Part shown: positions 34,654 through 48,049 of the stretch, piece by piece | How the letters are laid out: each line of letters starts with the position of its first letter | How positions within the stretch are numbered: the stretch's first letter is position 1 | NCBI RefSeq assembly: GCF_905475465.1 | Contig: NC_062240.1 | Location: 2,867,001 to 2,931,000 of the forward strand | Source of the DNA: Pieris napi | Lineage: Eukaryota > Arthropoda > Insecta > Lepidoptera > Pieridae | Direction of reading: 5' to 3' | Length of the DNA stretch: 64,000 bases | The notes under the pieces: model-generated | What the model was told of the DNA's origin: nothing | The model's database searches: none | Seen by the model: only the letters and a program-made list of their open reading frames with translations | Program-made: the position numbers and the translations under genes

Positions 34654-37435
34654 GTTAATTAGTGAAAAATAACGTAGTCATTTTCATTAGTTTTTTTTAT
34701 TCAAAAGTGTGTAAATGTTACGTACTTGGAGATTAAAGTTTTTTGTCATGGAAAATGAATGAATTTTCAAACAACTTTGTAACCCGCTCTCGGCGATGAT
34801 GACTACACAGTACACACATCACACTTAGACTGTTCTGTTTACATCACTATGAACATTGAATTATTGGTTAGAATGATTGTCACATTAATGCTTGTTATTA
34901 ATGTGACATTACAATGCAAGCTATGTAAATGGAATAAATACAACCGTCCAGAGTTCAACAATCAGACTGTACACACTGTAGACTGCTACAGTAGCTCTAC
35001 CATGACTTTGACAAAGTATTAAACGGTAGCGTTAAGTACGTCATTGTGTGTAATTGTTGAAAGCCTTATGAAGGCAATCATTAAGGATGAAACTCTAAAA
35101 ATATATATACAAAAAAAAATTTCACTACACGCGGCTACACCGCGAAACACTGGCCAACATATTAGGAGATATTAAAAAAAAACTAACCGTAGAAAATGTA
35201 TAGTTTGCATTAACATTTCTTATCGGAAATTATCTTTAACGAGTCAACGCAAAAGATTAAATCACATTACCTACATGTTTACTTTAATTTGGGGCGAGGA
35301 TTTGATACAAATTAGCATACTATAAAACCCACCGTAGAATTATATGATGAATGATAGTTTCACGATTAAAACAAAACATTGTTCTCAGCAATAAACTGTG
35401 TTCCTTATATTAGTTAATACGTTAATATTAGCTAGATGTAATTACTTCGTAAGTAAAATTTTATCTTCTGCTAGATCTTCAATCTTAATAAGTAAACAAA
35501 TATGATCAATGCTTCACGTATGACAAAACATAAGATTTTTTCAGTAAATACTTTTTATATATAAGAGACTTTAACAACTTTCAATATTTCAATTCACGTA
35601 GAAATTTAATAGTTTAAATGTTGAAATATTTCGTGAATAAGGCTTTTTACGATAATTACCTTACTGTGCCTAGATTTTATCGAAATCGCCAAATAATACA
35701 TATCACTACTCCATTGGAGATAAGATAATTTATAAAAATATATGTAAATATTCTTAATATTAGTCATGTTAGATATAGTATAATTCATAGATGCGTATCG
35801 TTCATTTATTATATTTATTTGAAATGAGTATATAGCTCCTTGTTTAATTGGGATCAAAGTATATGTAAGAGCGTAACGTGGCCAAGCCAAAAGGCCAGAA
35901 GATTGTGAAATTTTTCAAAAGGACTGCCACTTTTAGTGCCGGTCAACAAAAGCTAATAAACCATGAACCAATTCACGGCAATACTTAATGGTAGAATTCT
36001 CTACTCGAATTGTAGTACTCTTTTGAAGATAAAATCAATCGCTTTATTCTGTGCAGTACATAACAATTATGTAAACATTAACGTTATTGGCCGTTTTGGG
36101 ACGGTGTCACAATAATTGTATATCAATAATATTAATAAATAATATGTTCGACAATTGATGAAACACGACTACAACATACGACTTATCAAATGTTGTTAAA
36201 AATGTTAAGTTTAACCTAAGATTCGATAAATACCAATAACCCAGTACAAAAACAGAGTATATTAAAAATTTCTTGAATTATATAAGTTTATTTATTAAAT
36301 ATTGTAAAATTATTTATCCTCGAAAATGTTTGTCTTTGAAGTTTCCGAAGGTCAATTTTATGAAGGTACCGCCAAAATCCAACAGACCACAGCGCATGCA
36401 GTGAGGCGGGCGCTGCTGCCACAGATAAATAAATATGAGTTGTTGTAATACCATAGACATGGCATGCCATTTTTGTTGAGCTCATAGCTCACTTATTTTT
36501 GGTATTTTTTATTTAGCTGTAATGATAAACAATTTAATGAATAACTCCTTACAACATTATTAAGACAAAATTGGTTAACCATATTTATTAAGTACATTTT
36601 TGGTTGTATAATCACAATTTAAACTTGATTTAAACTACGAATTTTATGATATATGATTAAATAGAATGTATATGTTGTTCATTATAACTGTCAATTACTT
36701 AAGCTTTATTTTTTAAATAATCGTGTTGAATAAAATAAGGTGCATGTCTAAAACTACAGTTAGTCAATTGTCTTCGCCACATGGAATGTCGTGACGGAGT
36801 ATGCTAATAAAATATACATACTATAAGAAAAACAAACGTTTTTTTATTTCTCTATTTTACTTTTCCTCTTGAGCTTTACCGTGGCCAACCATACGACATT
36901 TGTTATCGTGAATATTTAGTTTAGGGAATGATATTTTTTGGGATTTCCCGCGAGATCTCGTTCCATTTTACGAGATCAATCCCGAAGCATAATATGACGA
37001 GAACTGGTAGGATTAAAGAGATCGGTAGTAGCAGTGGCAGTAGTAAAATTAAAGTTAATCAATATAAATAAATAGAAAATTTCTTTGTGTTTTCTTTTGT
37101 TCAATTTAAACAGTTGGTTTTCGAAAACTACTCGAGATTGCAATTCTTTATTCCACGAGATCTCGAATTAACGATTCTCCTCGAGATTGCATTTCATAAT
37201 ATTTACCTACAATGAAGTATTTCAGTCGTGAGAAATGGTCGAGTGTTTTTATACTTAGTCGAGTATTCTAGCGTTTAAAAGTGTAGAAATAGTCACAACA
37301 TATTTTTGGCATTTTTATTAATTTTTAAGTAACCATTCGGTACTTGTCTTTATTAAATCACTGGGAATCTAACTCAAGAACGGTACGCGATATACATATA
37401 CCAAAAGTAACCTAACATAAATTAACATCCTTTTA
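34654..37435. other. Intergenic, no gene seen; cluster of CGAGATCTCG palindromes
   Basis: The palindrome cgagatctcg occurs at 36951-36960 and 37156-37165, with partial forms (acgagatcaatcccg near 36975, tcgagattgc near 37134 and 37183). It may be a retroelement or simple repeat remnant. Short frames such as 36288-36485 (minus) have no recognisable domain. Confidence 0.45.
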
Positions 37436-37439
37436 CTAT

Positions 37440-37600
37440 ACATTTGACTTAGGGTCCTTCAAGAAAAGAGTACGAATTCTTAAAAGGCCGACAACGCACT
37501 TGTTAGCTCCCTGGCAGTGTGTGTGTCCATAGGCGACGGTATCACTTGACATCAGGTGAGCCTCCTGCCGGTTTGCCCCGTTTTATATAAATAAATATAG
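37440..37600 (+). repeat. Family B LINE 3' end
   Basis: 'catttgacttagggtccttc', 'aagaaaagagtacgaattct', 'gagcctcctgccggtttgcc' in order. Confidence 0.7.
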
Positions 37601-39483
37601 AATATATTTATTAATTCAATTAGCCAATTTATCATCCCGCGTGAATAAATTTAAATAAAAAACATTTATAGTTTATCAAGTATATTTCAAGAATGAATGA
37701 CTCGTTTCACAATTCATAAAATCTTTAAAACAATAAATACACAAAACAATATCGGTCGCTAATAAAACATTCGTTTCGAATCGAATCGAACCACACTCAG
37801 GTCCACAAATAAAATACATAGGAATGCTATAACTTAAGTACGATTATTACATGAAAAAGTCAACAATGCCAGGAACAATTGCGAATCAGCTGTGCACTAT
37901 ATTGGTTGATTACTATAGAATGTGCTGCAATACGAACTTCCAAACCAAGATTTTCGTATTGGCTATCTAAGGTGTCCAACGGGGATCAAATTAACCACTG
38001 AAATAGTTTAAGAGGTATAACTTTAGTATGTCCTTGTACTCTTCAAGAAGTAATTAGATTTTAGTCGCATAAAGATAACAAAGTACTAAAGTACATTCAT
38101 AAGATACAGACACAGTAACATGACGTCAATAAGATCTCATAGTCCCAAGTTTGCCACATCAGCGCCACAGACATTGAGAGAACTACATTGAATCTGCAGA
38201 TGCTGAGGTTACAAAGTAAGGGCTGATGTTGAACACTGTCAAAATTTGTCACTGCTGGACCATCAAAACTAGCTCGTAGCTCAAATTTTAATTCACTCTA
38301 AATGCATTTTAGGCCAAAGATAAAGAAACCACCCGTACTAATAGTCGTCGTCGTTTACATCAACAGGTTTTCTACACGTATTTCGTTTAACAATTTCAAT
38401 CGAATTATCACTAAATTACCTATTAGAATTCTAACATCGTCACGTTTACTCATTTTTAATGAGACTCAAGATAACAGCAAACAAACACGATACGATTAAG
38501 GAAAAAATTCGGGAGTAACTAGGCCAAATTATGCGTGGAGTTTCCGGGACTATGTACATAGAAGGAAAACCACTTAAAACGAATTTTAGGCATCTAATAA
38601 CTCAAAGCAATTTATTTTTCAGGAATACTGAATCTCAATGATGAGTTTTTTAAACCACATAAGGTGGAAGTTACCATGTAATAGTCAACGACTAAACAAA
38701 ACGTTGTTTACCTTAGCTTAGAAACTAAAGACTTGGTAAATTTAACCATAGTTTTCGTTGTGAAAATATGAAACAAGCAACCCTAAGCACGTAGCTTTGG
38801 ATAATTATTTCATACATAGTAGAAATAGATACCCGTAAATACGGTTTAAATCAAATTTTGGTCATCGCATTGTACATGCACATGCCGTGGTGAAGCCAAT
38901 ATCTACGTACCTAATTTTTAACTGCGTAATTACGTACTAAGTTATAAATTGTATCCGTGCTACTTTAAGGAAATGAATAGAACAGAGCTATAACTAAATG
39001 ATAAACAGTAAAAAATATAACCAAAATAAAAATAATTTGCGCAATTTATTAAAACATTTCCTATAATAAAAACATTTAAATACTCTAATTAATCTTTGTT
39101 ACAGATATATTTCTAAATCTTAAAAAAGTAGGTACTACAATCACAATAATATTACTCCTAAAGGTTAATACAGAAATGTATAACAATAAAATAATATTAA
39201 AATAACATTTACAAAAAATATATAAATTAATAGTGAACTGGAATGCTGTGCGGTGAATAGTGAGAAACATATTTTACAGAAAAAAATCACGTAAACGGAA
39301 TACGTTTATATCGATGAATGGTGAAATAATTACTACCTGCACTTATAATAAAATTTAATTTAACTATGTTATGTGCAAATCGTATAGTATTTAATGTACA
39401 CAAATTAAATAATCTAATATAACGACAGAATGGCAAGAAAGTTTCATGCATTATCTAAACCAGTGTGAAACAAGATGGAAATA
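37601..39483. other. Intergenic, no gene seen
   Basis: AT-rich; includes the 3' flank of the TBC1D23-like gene on the minus strand. No repeat ends recognised. Confidence 0.45.
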
Positions 39484-41598
39484 TTACTCAGCTTTATTGT
39501 CTAGCTGCGTAACAATCTGGTTAGAAACAACTTTAGTAGCAAGCGCAGCGTCCGGGATGAGAAAGCGGTCCATATCTTTAATAAGCAAGCTATCACCATC
39601 AGGCACACCATACTTAAATGTGATCAATTCCGGGTGTCTCTTCTTAGCTGTGATCTTAACAATGGTTGACAGCAGCCGCCTCGACAGCACCTTAGCGAAA
39701 CCTTTCTTGTTGGGGATTTCACGTAGAATAACTAAATGTGTTTCCGTTACTACTAGGAACGAGTCATGCATATAACCATTGTATAACACTTCTTGACATT
39801 GGAAACTATTGATCACATTCGGTCCTTTTAGAAAAGACTGTGTTTGTACGATCTCGTCTGCGAGCTCGGCTGGATCCGGTCGCACGTCAGAATACGACTC
39901 GTCGTCATCATCGTTAATGGTGAACACTGGCGGCACGTTCCTATAGCGGCTATCCTTTCGGTCAGATGTCGATACGTGCCAATCGCTTGTGTTACTCTGC
40001 GAATTTGGATTAACTATGTACTCTATTAACTTTCCTTTGACCTCCTGACTTTTAGCCCTCATTGCTGACGATAACTTGCCAAACAACTGAATAGCTGGAA
40101 TGTTTTCTCTTTTCTTTATCTCCCTTAACTCCGAATGTACATTATTATTATTGGGAGCGCACACTAAACACTTTGCCTGATTGTGATCCTCTAAGCAATC
40201 AGTCATGTGTGGTCCAAAGTAATCGTGAATCGCCACAAATCCGCCGTCGAGCATGGACACGTGCTTTATATTTCTTTTGAGGAAAGATGCTACAACCATA
40301 TGAGCATAGCTATCTTCTTCAGTTCTACCCGACCCAACAAAACATAAATGTTCACCAGCCGCCAGTGAGCCTGCAGCTAGAGCTTGCCTCTGGGCACTCA
40401 GCAAGCCTTGTACTGCTGTGTTAAAAGCATTGGGTTCTTGCAGCATCAGGTTGCAGTCAAGATGGAAGGCAGTTGATAAGTGACCAGCATTGTACTGCTC
40501 TGCTGGACGGCAATCAACTAAAAAAAACTTGACAGTGTCTGTATCCATACTGTCAATGGTAGCACTCTCAATAAGCTCATGGACAGCCAATGGAAGACAT
40601 AAGGCTTGAGAATAGAGCTTTGAATTAATTTCAAGTCCACAATCAGAGAACAATACCTCTAGCACATCTTCACGGAAAGAAACTGGTGTCTTTAGAGAAT
40701 AGTAATGAGCTAAAGAACAGAAATCTGAAACATCATTAGCATCCAAATCTCCAGGCATTTTTCTTAAGCATTCAATTATATTTGCTTTACCATCCTCTTT
40801 CATTTGCAATAGTTGTTCTCTTGCATTTATAATCATTATCAAACATAAGAAGAATATAAAGAAGGGGTCAGACCTCTGGAAGTATAAATCCCACATAAAT
40901 AGAACTACTTCCAAGTTACAAGTCCCGGAGAATAGAGACCGAAGCCAAGGCATACAATATTGCTCAGGTGTAATCCTTTTAGTATCCAAAAAAGAGCACA
41001 GTTCCGGGTCATGATATTGGATAATCAATCGTAAAATGTGAAAAGGTACACCATTCGCCACACATCCACTTGGAATGTATAACTTTAATATCTTTTCAAA
41101 AAGGTTGTAGGTATCTGAGCGTGGCAATTTTAAACTTAAGAGTGGATATAATATTTCTACCCAGCCATTACTAGACGCATAGTTAAGAGATTTAGATTTA
41201 CAATAGAATGTTATAATTGACTCAATGTCTGAAATTACTGACAACTTTTCATCATCATCATTGTCAAGTTTTTGAACAAATTTTTTCACATCATCTCTTA
41301 GATCATTTTGGTTATTCAAATCAAAAATTTCATCAAACATAAGTAACTGGTTGGCACTGTCCTGGCAATTAAGACACACTAGCCAGATATCAGCACGAAG
41401 GCTATCAGGAATTCTTTTACCTTTTGTTATGTTGTTTATTTCATATGATGAGCAACCATCTAAGAGCGCCGATTCTAGCTCAATCAACCTGAAAATATAA
41501 CATATCGATTAACAATTTCAAATCCTGCAACGGAGACGGCAAATATATATGAAAGTAATATTTACTTACCAAGTTGTATCCTCTTCTTCCTTTGTCAT
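39484..41598 (-). CDS. TBC1D23: TBC1 domain family member 23-like protein (endosome-to-Golgi vesicle capture)
   Basis: Two exons on the minus strand: 41598-41570 (MTKEEEDTT plus two bases, donor GTAAGT) and 41488-39484 (stop TAG), joined through a TGG codon, 677 aa; human TBC1D23 is about 700 aa. Residues about 25-245 are the TBC fold (LRADIWLVCLN, SVISDIESIITFYCKS, IIQYHDPELCSFLDTK, RSDPFFIFFL). Residues about 328-435 are a rhodanese-like domain with VDCRPAEQYNAGHLSTAFHL, a signature of this family. The end (about 560-677) matches the family C-terminal PH-like domain (KKRHPELITFKYG). The GAP Arg/Gln fingers and the rhodanese catalytic Cys (here FVGSGR) are absent, as in the family, so it acts as a trans-Golgi tether with golgin-245/97 and the WASH/FAM21 side rather than as an enzyme. 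It is divergent from the AMPK beta gene. Confidence 0.95.
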
Positions 41599-42305
41599 TG
41601 TTAAAATATAGGTCGATAAATCGAAATATATAAGACAATGACACAATTTTTATAGGTAAGTCTCCATGAGTACTTAACTCCTATCTCTTGGATCTTCTTT
41701 ATCGACTTATTTCTGGTATGAACAATGTCTGTTTAGTAAATAACTATTATTATCTTACATATGCACCAAGTAACGATCCACAATTTTGAGAAATATTAAC
41801 TTTCCGTATCAATAGCATTCTTTCCGTCTTTGTAGCTTTAATTACTTATTTGTTTTTCCATCAAAATGAAAGTCTCTGCAATATACAAAATTGAAAATTC
41901 AATCATCAATGTTAAGAATCAGTATCAAGAAACGTCATTCATGTATGTCATTCTACAAATGTACGAAATAGTGAATACTCATTTGTGCCAAAGTATTGGC
42001 AATTGGCAGCTGTGACTGTCGGCTGTCAAGTTAAAAATGAGTGGGTAGGTATTAAATAGCCGAAAAAATCTATAGTTCAAACTTCAAAATTATGTTCGAA
42101 TGGTTCTGGAATGGAACTTTGAAGAATCAAAATAAGGTTTAATATTCAGTGTGTTTCAACATCATAGTATAAAATATGTTTTGCAATTTTTATACCATTA
42201 AACAAATAATAAACATTTCAGATTTGATAACCCTTAACAAATTTTAATGTCTTTGAAGTGACGGTGTATGTAAGTACTAAGTACCCTTTATTACCTTAGC
42301 AAATA
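41599..42305. promoter_or_regulatory. Shared divergent promoter region (TBC1D23-like / AMPK beta)
   Basis: About 700 bp separate the two start codons. A candidate 5' UTR intron for AMPK beta could run from the GTAAGT near 42269 to the ttag just before 42300. No TATA box stands out. Shared regulation is an inference from the layout. Confidence 0.45.
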
Positions 42306-44077
42306 ATGGGTAACGCAGGGAGTAACCCTCCTAAGGAATGGACAAAAGATCATCAAAGTAAACATGTTGAAGTTGGACCATCCTCTCCAACGAAAGATGG
42401 AGAGGCCTTTACATTTGACAAGAAAACAGACGACGACCGAAGCGGTCGAGACGATGACAATATCCTTGAAGAAGGAGCTCCATATTATACAAAAGCTGTG
42501 CCTGCATATGAAGATCATGATGAAGAACCTATGCCCCGTAAAAGATCAAATACATTAACTGAAAGCAATAAGAGTATAGAAGATGTTCAAGTGTTACCTA
42601 CAGTCTTCAAATGGGAAGGAGGGGGAAAACAGGTTACTTTTGTTGACATCTTAGAAATTACATTAATAATAAATAATACTAATAGGCTGTTATTAACCAT
42701 TACAGGTTTTTATCAGTGGAACATTTACTGAATGGAAAACAATTCCTATGGTCAAATCTCATGGAGATTTTGTAACTATAATTGACCTACCAGAAGGTGA
42801 GCATCAGTATAAATATTTCGTAGATGGAGAATGGAGACATGATCCTACAGTAGTAAGTAACCAACTATGGCATCTTATATAAATATCATCATTCACATTG
42901 ATTAAGATTTGTACCTTCCATTTTTATAAAAAAAAAATTGTGAAACAAATACAAAACATTCAACTTTGCTTTTTTTTTTTAGATTTTCATAAGAATTTTA
43001 ATATTATTCTATGATTAATGTTTTATTTTATATATTATTTTTACTTTGCTAAACATAAATAACTTTTTATTATTATTATTATTATTAAATAAATTAAACA
43101 TATTTTTTTTAGAAAGTTGTAGACAATGGTATGGGATCTAAAAACAATTTGGTAACTGTGAAAATGTCTGATTTTGAAGTATTTCAAGCTCTTGCTAAGG
43201 ACAGTGAAGGCATACACAGTTCAGCGCAGACTGAATATTCCCAGGTTTCTACTATAAAATAAATTAAAAAATCTGTAATAAAGAAAAGGAATGATTTATA
43301 TGTTGTCATGAATGATAATGTTTATTTTTAGGAAATCCCACAATCCAAGCCCTGGGAAAAAGTATCTGGACCTCCAATATTACCACCCCACCTGTTGCAA
43401 GTTATTTTAAATAAAGATACACCATTATCGGTAGGATGATTTCATATTTAAAATTTATTTTGATATGCCTAGAGGTTGGCGGTAAGGGGCTTCAGCATGC
43501 AACTCTATACTCTGAGCTTTGCTAGATTGTTTTTATGTTCTAAACATTTTAAAGAAACTGGCATGCTTCTGATACAAAATTTTGAAATTTTACACACCTA
43601 GTGAAAAAATATCAAAAAGCAGAAATTTAAAACTGAGGCCTAGACAGATGTACCAACACTATTTTTCAAAGTAATCAATATCTATGTGATTAACAAGCAT
43701 ACCAAAAAGCTAATAAAGCATACTAATAGATATTGTTTTGAAAACTCTGTTTCTAATTCCAATGTCAAAAAAATTAGATTATACTTAACCAAATTTGACT
43801 GAATCCTTTATTTCATTATATTAAACTTGTACTATTTATTTATTTAAATAAGATGGTATTTATTTACAATAATACATCTTTTAACAACCGTAGGTTGACA
43901 GTAATGAATGAACAACATTTAAATTTTCAGTGTGAGCCAACACTTTTACCAGAACCCAATCATGTGATGTTGAACCATTTATATGCATTATCAATTAAGG
44001 ACGGAGTTATGGTGCTATCTGCAACACATAGACACAGGAAGAAGTATGTGACAACATTGCTGTATAAACCAATTTAA
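42306..44077 (+). CDS. PRKAB: AMP-activated protein kinase beta subunit
   Basis: Five exons, all joined in phase 0: 42306-42632, 42706-42852, 43113-43244, 43332-43430 and 43931-44077, giving 283 aa. The N-terminus MGNAGSN fits N-myristoylation at Gly2. Residues about 105-185 are the carbohydrate-binding module: VFISGTFTEW (W119), MVKSHGDF (S127, equivalent to mammalian Ser108), EGEHQYKYFVDGEW (K145, W152) and the NN pair at 169-170, so the glycogen-contact residues are present. The C-terminal alpha/gamma-binding domain reads PPILPPHLLQVILN ... LPEPNHVMLNHLYALSIKDG and ends KYVTTLLYKPI as in the family. It scaffolds the AMPK heterotrimer (energy sensing). The AATAAA at 44847-44852 is a candidate polyA signal. 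Confidence 0.97.
43470..43660 (+). repeat. Degenerate family A SINE in AMPK beta intron 4
   Basis: 'gaggttggcggtaaggggct' with 'cttcagcatgcaactct' resembles the SINE head, and 'aactgaggcctagacaga' the tail. Confidence 0.45.
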
Positions 44078-44846
44078 ACAAAAATTTTAGGTACTTAAAT
44101 CACTAAAAAGATAGTAAAAACATAGGAAAAACATTTGATATTTTATTATTTATTTATTATCATTGTTCTTAATTATAAGATTTTAGGTTTAATTACAATG
44201 AAGTTAAACTTTGGATCTTTTGAGATTAGATTAACAGTCTAAAATTAAGGCCTAGATACATGTTTTATGTATATTACATGAGTATGGTTTGTCAGAGACA
44301 TTTAAAAAAAGTGCATGTTGACAATTTTGAATACATGGTGTAAATTTATTATTAGAAAATGATTATATTTTCACATTTATGGCATTATTTTAAAACTACA
44401 AATGTTTGACATAATATATTAATTACTTTTTCATAATATTTATAATACTGATTAATATACACCTTTGGTAAAACCACAATCACAAATGAGTCATAGCAAA
44501 TATTTAATATCATATTTGTTATCACTCATTTGTAGAATTGCTTAATAGTGAATAATGTAATATATTGATGGTCTAGCCATGCTTGAAAATTTATATAGTT
44601 ATACATTGATTATTCATAGATCTGACTACCAATTATTCATGTTGCTAGCTAATACATACCACTTAATTGGGAAATTGAATGTTATAACCATCGCCACTAA
44701 CTTTGCAACAACATATTAATTGTTATGTTGCAAATAGTATTTAAACCAGAATCTTAAAGGAGGTGGCTCACTTTTTACACATTACAATGGCATGTGCCAT
44801 TTTTAGAATTTCTGAGTTGTTACTCATAGCACAATTTTGAATTTTT

Positions 44847-44852
44847 AATAAA
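44847..44852 (+). terminator. Candidate AMPK beta polyadenylation signal
   Basis: AATAAA 770 bp after the stop codon, within 35 bp of the opposing signal of the SLC35A-like gene. Confidence 0.45.
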
Positions 44853-44879
44853 AGAAAGATGCTACTTATTAATTCTTAA

Positions 44880-44885
44880 TTTATT
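44880..44885 (-). terminator. Candidate SLC35A-like polyadenylation signal
   Basis: AATAAA on the minus strand (tttatt on plus), about 120 bp after the stop at 45007. Confidence 0.55.
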
Positions 44886-45006
44886 TTTATTGATGCAGTT
44901 TCAAACAAGTAGAAGTAGGATAATTTTGAAGAAGCCTAGGCGTTCTTGTATACATTTTTGTCAACTTATGTTATATAATCTCATAGTCAATCTCATTGTC
45001 AGCTTA

Positions 45007-46307
45007 TTAAACAACCTCATCTAAAAGTGGCTTTTTGTCTTTTCTCGTCTGTTCACTCTCAACATTAGTATTATTAACTGGATTTTTGAAATACATAGCC
45101 ACAGATATAACAACTAAACAAATAGATACTATTGTGTAAAATGTAATTACTATATGGAATAAAATATAACATACCACAGCTGTTATTATTAACTCTAAAG
45201 CACTAGCATATGTTTTGAGAATTGAATTCAAATTCTTCAAAAAGAAGCTTGTCACTATTCCTACAATAGCACTATTTACAGTGATTAATATCACAAACAC
45301 ATCACCTAAAGATTGAAAATCTTTAAACATAGTAAGAACTTCTCCTTTGCACATAAGAATAAAAAAGTTGCAAATTACGGAATCCAAATACATGAAAACA
45401 TTTTGTAGGAATATGTCTACATTGGAACCCTTTGTTTTAAGCAAATATTCATTATAAGTGCCAGCTAAGCATGAACAGAAGTTTTGAAAGTTTATTGAAA
45501 CAAAATAAATGTTAAATATCTGAGACCAGATACCATCAGCATCTCCCTTGGATGTTATTGTAGCTGCATCAAAGTTCTTCAACATACAACCTAGTGTAAG
45601 TATGCCTAGAGATATCCACTGTATAAATGCTAACTTTTTCTTGAATAGGAACTGAAAGGGAATGACTACTTGATAAATTTTTATCATATAGATTGTAATA
45701 TTTTTATTAAATTTTTCTAATTAATTTTGATTGGGGTTGATAACAGTATTTATTACTCACCTGAAAAATAAATGCTGTCAATACTACTCTGAATTGCAGG
45801 AGAATATAGTATGATGTTGGATCATAATGAGATAAATTGATAAAAGCTAAATTATTGTAGAAACAATATAGCAAAGATGGTATGAAGTACTGGAGCAGAA
45901 GATTATAATTATTTGAAATAGCTTTAAATATATGTGGTTTATCTCTGAAAAAGAAATACTATTGTGAATAATCCATTTACAATTTACATATATACATTTT
46001 ACTCTCAAGAAAAGAAAATTACACTAACCCTCTTTTATATGTATAAAGAGCGGCAGAAATGAATAGCTTTAACAATTCAGATAAAAAAACAACTAGTGTT
46101 GTGTTGTAATCATATATTCCATTTTCAGTTTTAGATGCAGTAATGAAAACACCTAAAATGAAATTTTGAATTAGTCATAGATCATAATTCAGAAATATAT
46201 TCCTAAATCATCTAAAAAGTCTTACCTTGAAAAACAAATAATATTATATATAAAGCAAATACAATAAATCCTTCCTTATTGGGAAATAACTTTTTAATTT
46301 TTTCCAT
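45007..46307 (-). CDS. SLC35A-family Golgi nucleotide-sugar transporter (UDP-galactose transporter senju/SLC35A4-5-like)
   Basis: Four exons on the minus strand: 46307-46226, 46152-46029, 45944-45761 and 45651-45007, phases 1, 2, 0, giving 344 aa. The start ATG opens MEKIKKLFPNKEG followed by the first membrane helix (FIVFALYIILFVFQG). Exon 3 carries the SLC35A hallmark YFIPSLLYCFYNNLAFINLS and then YDPTSYYILLQFRVVLTAF. Exon 4 continues FLFKKKLAFIQWISLGILTLGCMLK and, further on, CSCLAGTYNEYLLK. About ten hydrophobic helices are expected and the cytosolic tail ends EQTRKDKKPLLDEVV. The family moves nucleotide sugars into the Golgi lumen in exchange for nucleoside monophosphates. The closest named match I recall is Drosophila senju, but that rests on memory of the family only. 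The ATG at 45687 that opens a longer frame lies in the intron upstream of exon 4. Confidence 0.9.
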
Positions 46308-47846
46308 TTTATGGTGTGCTCCAGTTAACTTCAAAATTTAACTTAAATAACCATTCTAGATTAAGTGCGTTAGTTAGTGTACATTCCTTAAATCAAAATA
46401 CAATTTATAATAAAGTGAAATTATTGCTTTAAATTTTAACATTCATTTTACCAATGATTGTTAATTATATATGTACATGAAATTAGTCATTATTTATTTT
46501 TAATGATAATTTTAGCAAAAATGCAAATTTAAATAAGTACTAGGAATTGTTGTTCAAGCAATGATTTAACAGAGCATAACTTAAAGGGGAATCCCTAATA
46601 ACTTTAACTAGGGAAAATATTGATGCTCAAAATACCAACTGATCTGTGATCTTTGTACTCAAATACACAAAAAATAGTTGATACTACGTACTAAAGTTTG
46701 ACTAAATTAATGGGCATTTCATAAAGAACTAAAAAAATAATTTTCGTTCGCATACTTTGATTGAATTTTTAATAGCAGGTTTATATGTTTTCTTGCTCAC
46801 CAAATAAAATTGTATTAACAACAAACCGAGATGACCTTATTTATTCGTAAGCGTTTTTTTCACTTTTCACTAAATGTTTAAAGACTTTAGACTTCGCTAG
46901 ATTAATACACTAATTTTATTATTAATAATTTTAAATGTATCAAATAAAATTTGTTTCTGTAATTCTGTATAGTGTATACTGTATACTGAATAGTACTGAA
47001 TACTGATAACTGATTAGTGATTACTGTTTTGAATTTTTGATAAATGAAATGTGAATATTGATATTTGACACCATAGAATGACAGATCACAGAACACATCA
47101 CCTTTTGAACACAGATAAAATATCATATACTGACATTCTAAGACTTTCGACTTTGACGCTATATATTTTTTTGTTGTAATAGGAGCTAAACGCTAATGGT
47201 CGGTCAGTTAGGACTGAGGACTTCGAAAACTGTGAACGTTTACAATTCGTTGCGTGGTTTTTTATTTATTTTATAGACATTCTTCATTCTCAAATTAGAT
47301 TTTGGAGTGCCATCTACTGGAAAACGGGGCAACATTAATATGTATTTTAATTAACTGCCATCTTTGGGAACTTAATTGAACTATAACAAGATATATACAT
47401 AAGCTCATTAGTCTATTCCCCCAAAAATCTTATTAAACGTGACATATACAAATACATAATAAAATACTATAATAATTACAATATAATATGATTCTATATA
47501 TAGCAAGAAAACACTGTCGTGAAATTTTGAAAGAGATTTTTTTTTTATGTTTAACTTTTTAACGATTCTTAAGGCTAGTAAGCCTTAAGTAAATTGAAAC
47601 TAAATAAAATCAATAGGTACCTAGGTACTTATTTTATAAATAAATTTTAAAACCGCTGTCTAGATTTATAAAAAATAATCATTATTTCTGAATAATTCTG
47701 ATTGCCATAGGAATTCAGAGAAGAGTACGTAGAGAGAATGTTTGTTTCAAAATTGAAAAAGGGTTATAGACGAAGAAAAAGAGGTTTTCCAGGAAAAGCT
47801 TAAAAGTATAATTATTAAGAAATTATACTCTACTAGGCTTAACACA
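46308..47846. other. Intergenic, no gene seen
   Basis: AT-rich region between the transporter start and the CpG-rich segment at 47847. No clear repeats. Confidence 0.45.
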
Positions 47847-48049
47847 ATGAACCACCGATATGAGCTAGCAATGAGATCACGGATCAAATCACGCAAGTCG
47901 CGAAAACAACAGGGTGCGCGCAGGCGCGAATCAGCAGGCATTGGGCAGCGGGCGGAAGCAAGCAGCAGTCCCGTCCGTGACGCGCCGCGCGCTCGCTGCT
48001 GCCTGCGACGCGATGTAATGTACGCTTTACGCGCGCTGCACACGCTCAG
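47847..48049 (+). promoter_or_regulatory. CpG-rich segment, probable promoter/5' UTR exon of the guanylate cyclase
   Basis: A sharp GC- and CpG-rich patch in AT-rich surroundings ends in 'cgctcag' with a GTGGGA donor-like site at 48050. It is followed about 840 bp later by an acceptor (gtgaaacag) before 48890 and the first coding exon. Open frames on both strands here look incidental. Confidence 0.45.

Noticed and set aside
45652..45687. In-frame ATG extending the transporter's last exon upstream
   Set aside because: The stretch is intronic: a CAG acceptor at 45652-45654 joins in phase 0 to the upstream exon ending in AFIFQ, giving a family-consistent protein.
47747..48043. Minus-strand frame of 98 codons
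   Set aside because: A by-product of GC-rich sequence; composition-biased and without a domain. The plus-strand promoter/exon reading fits better.
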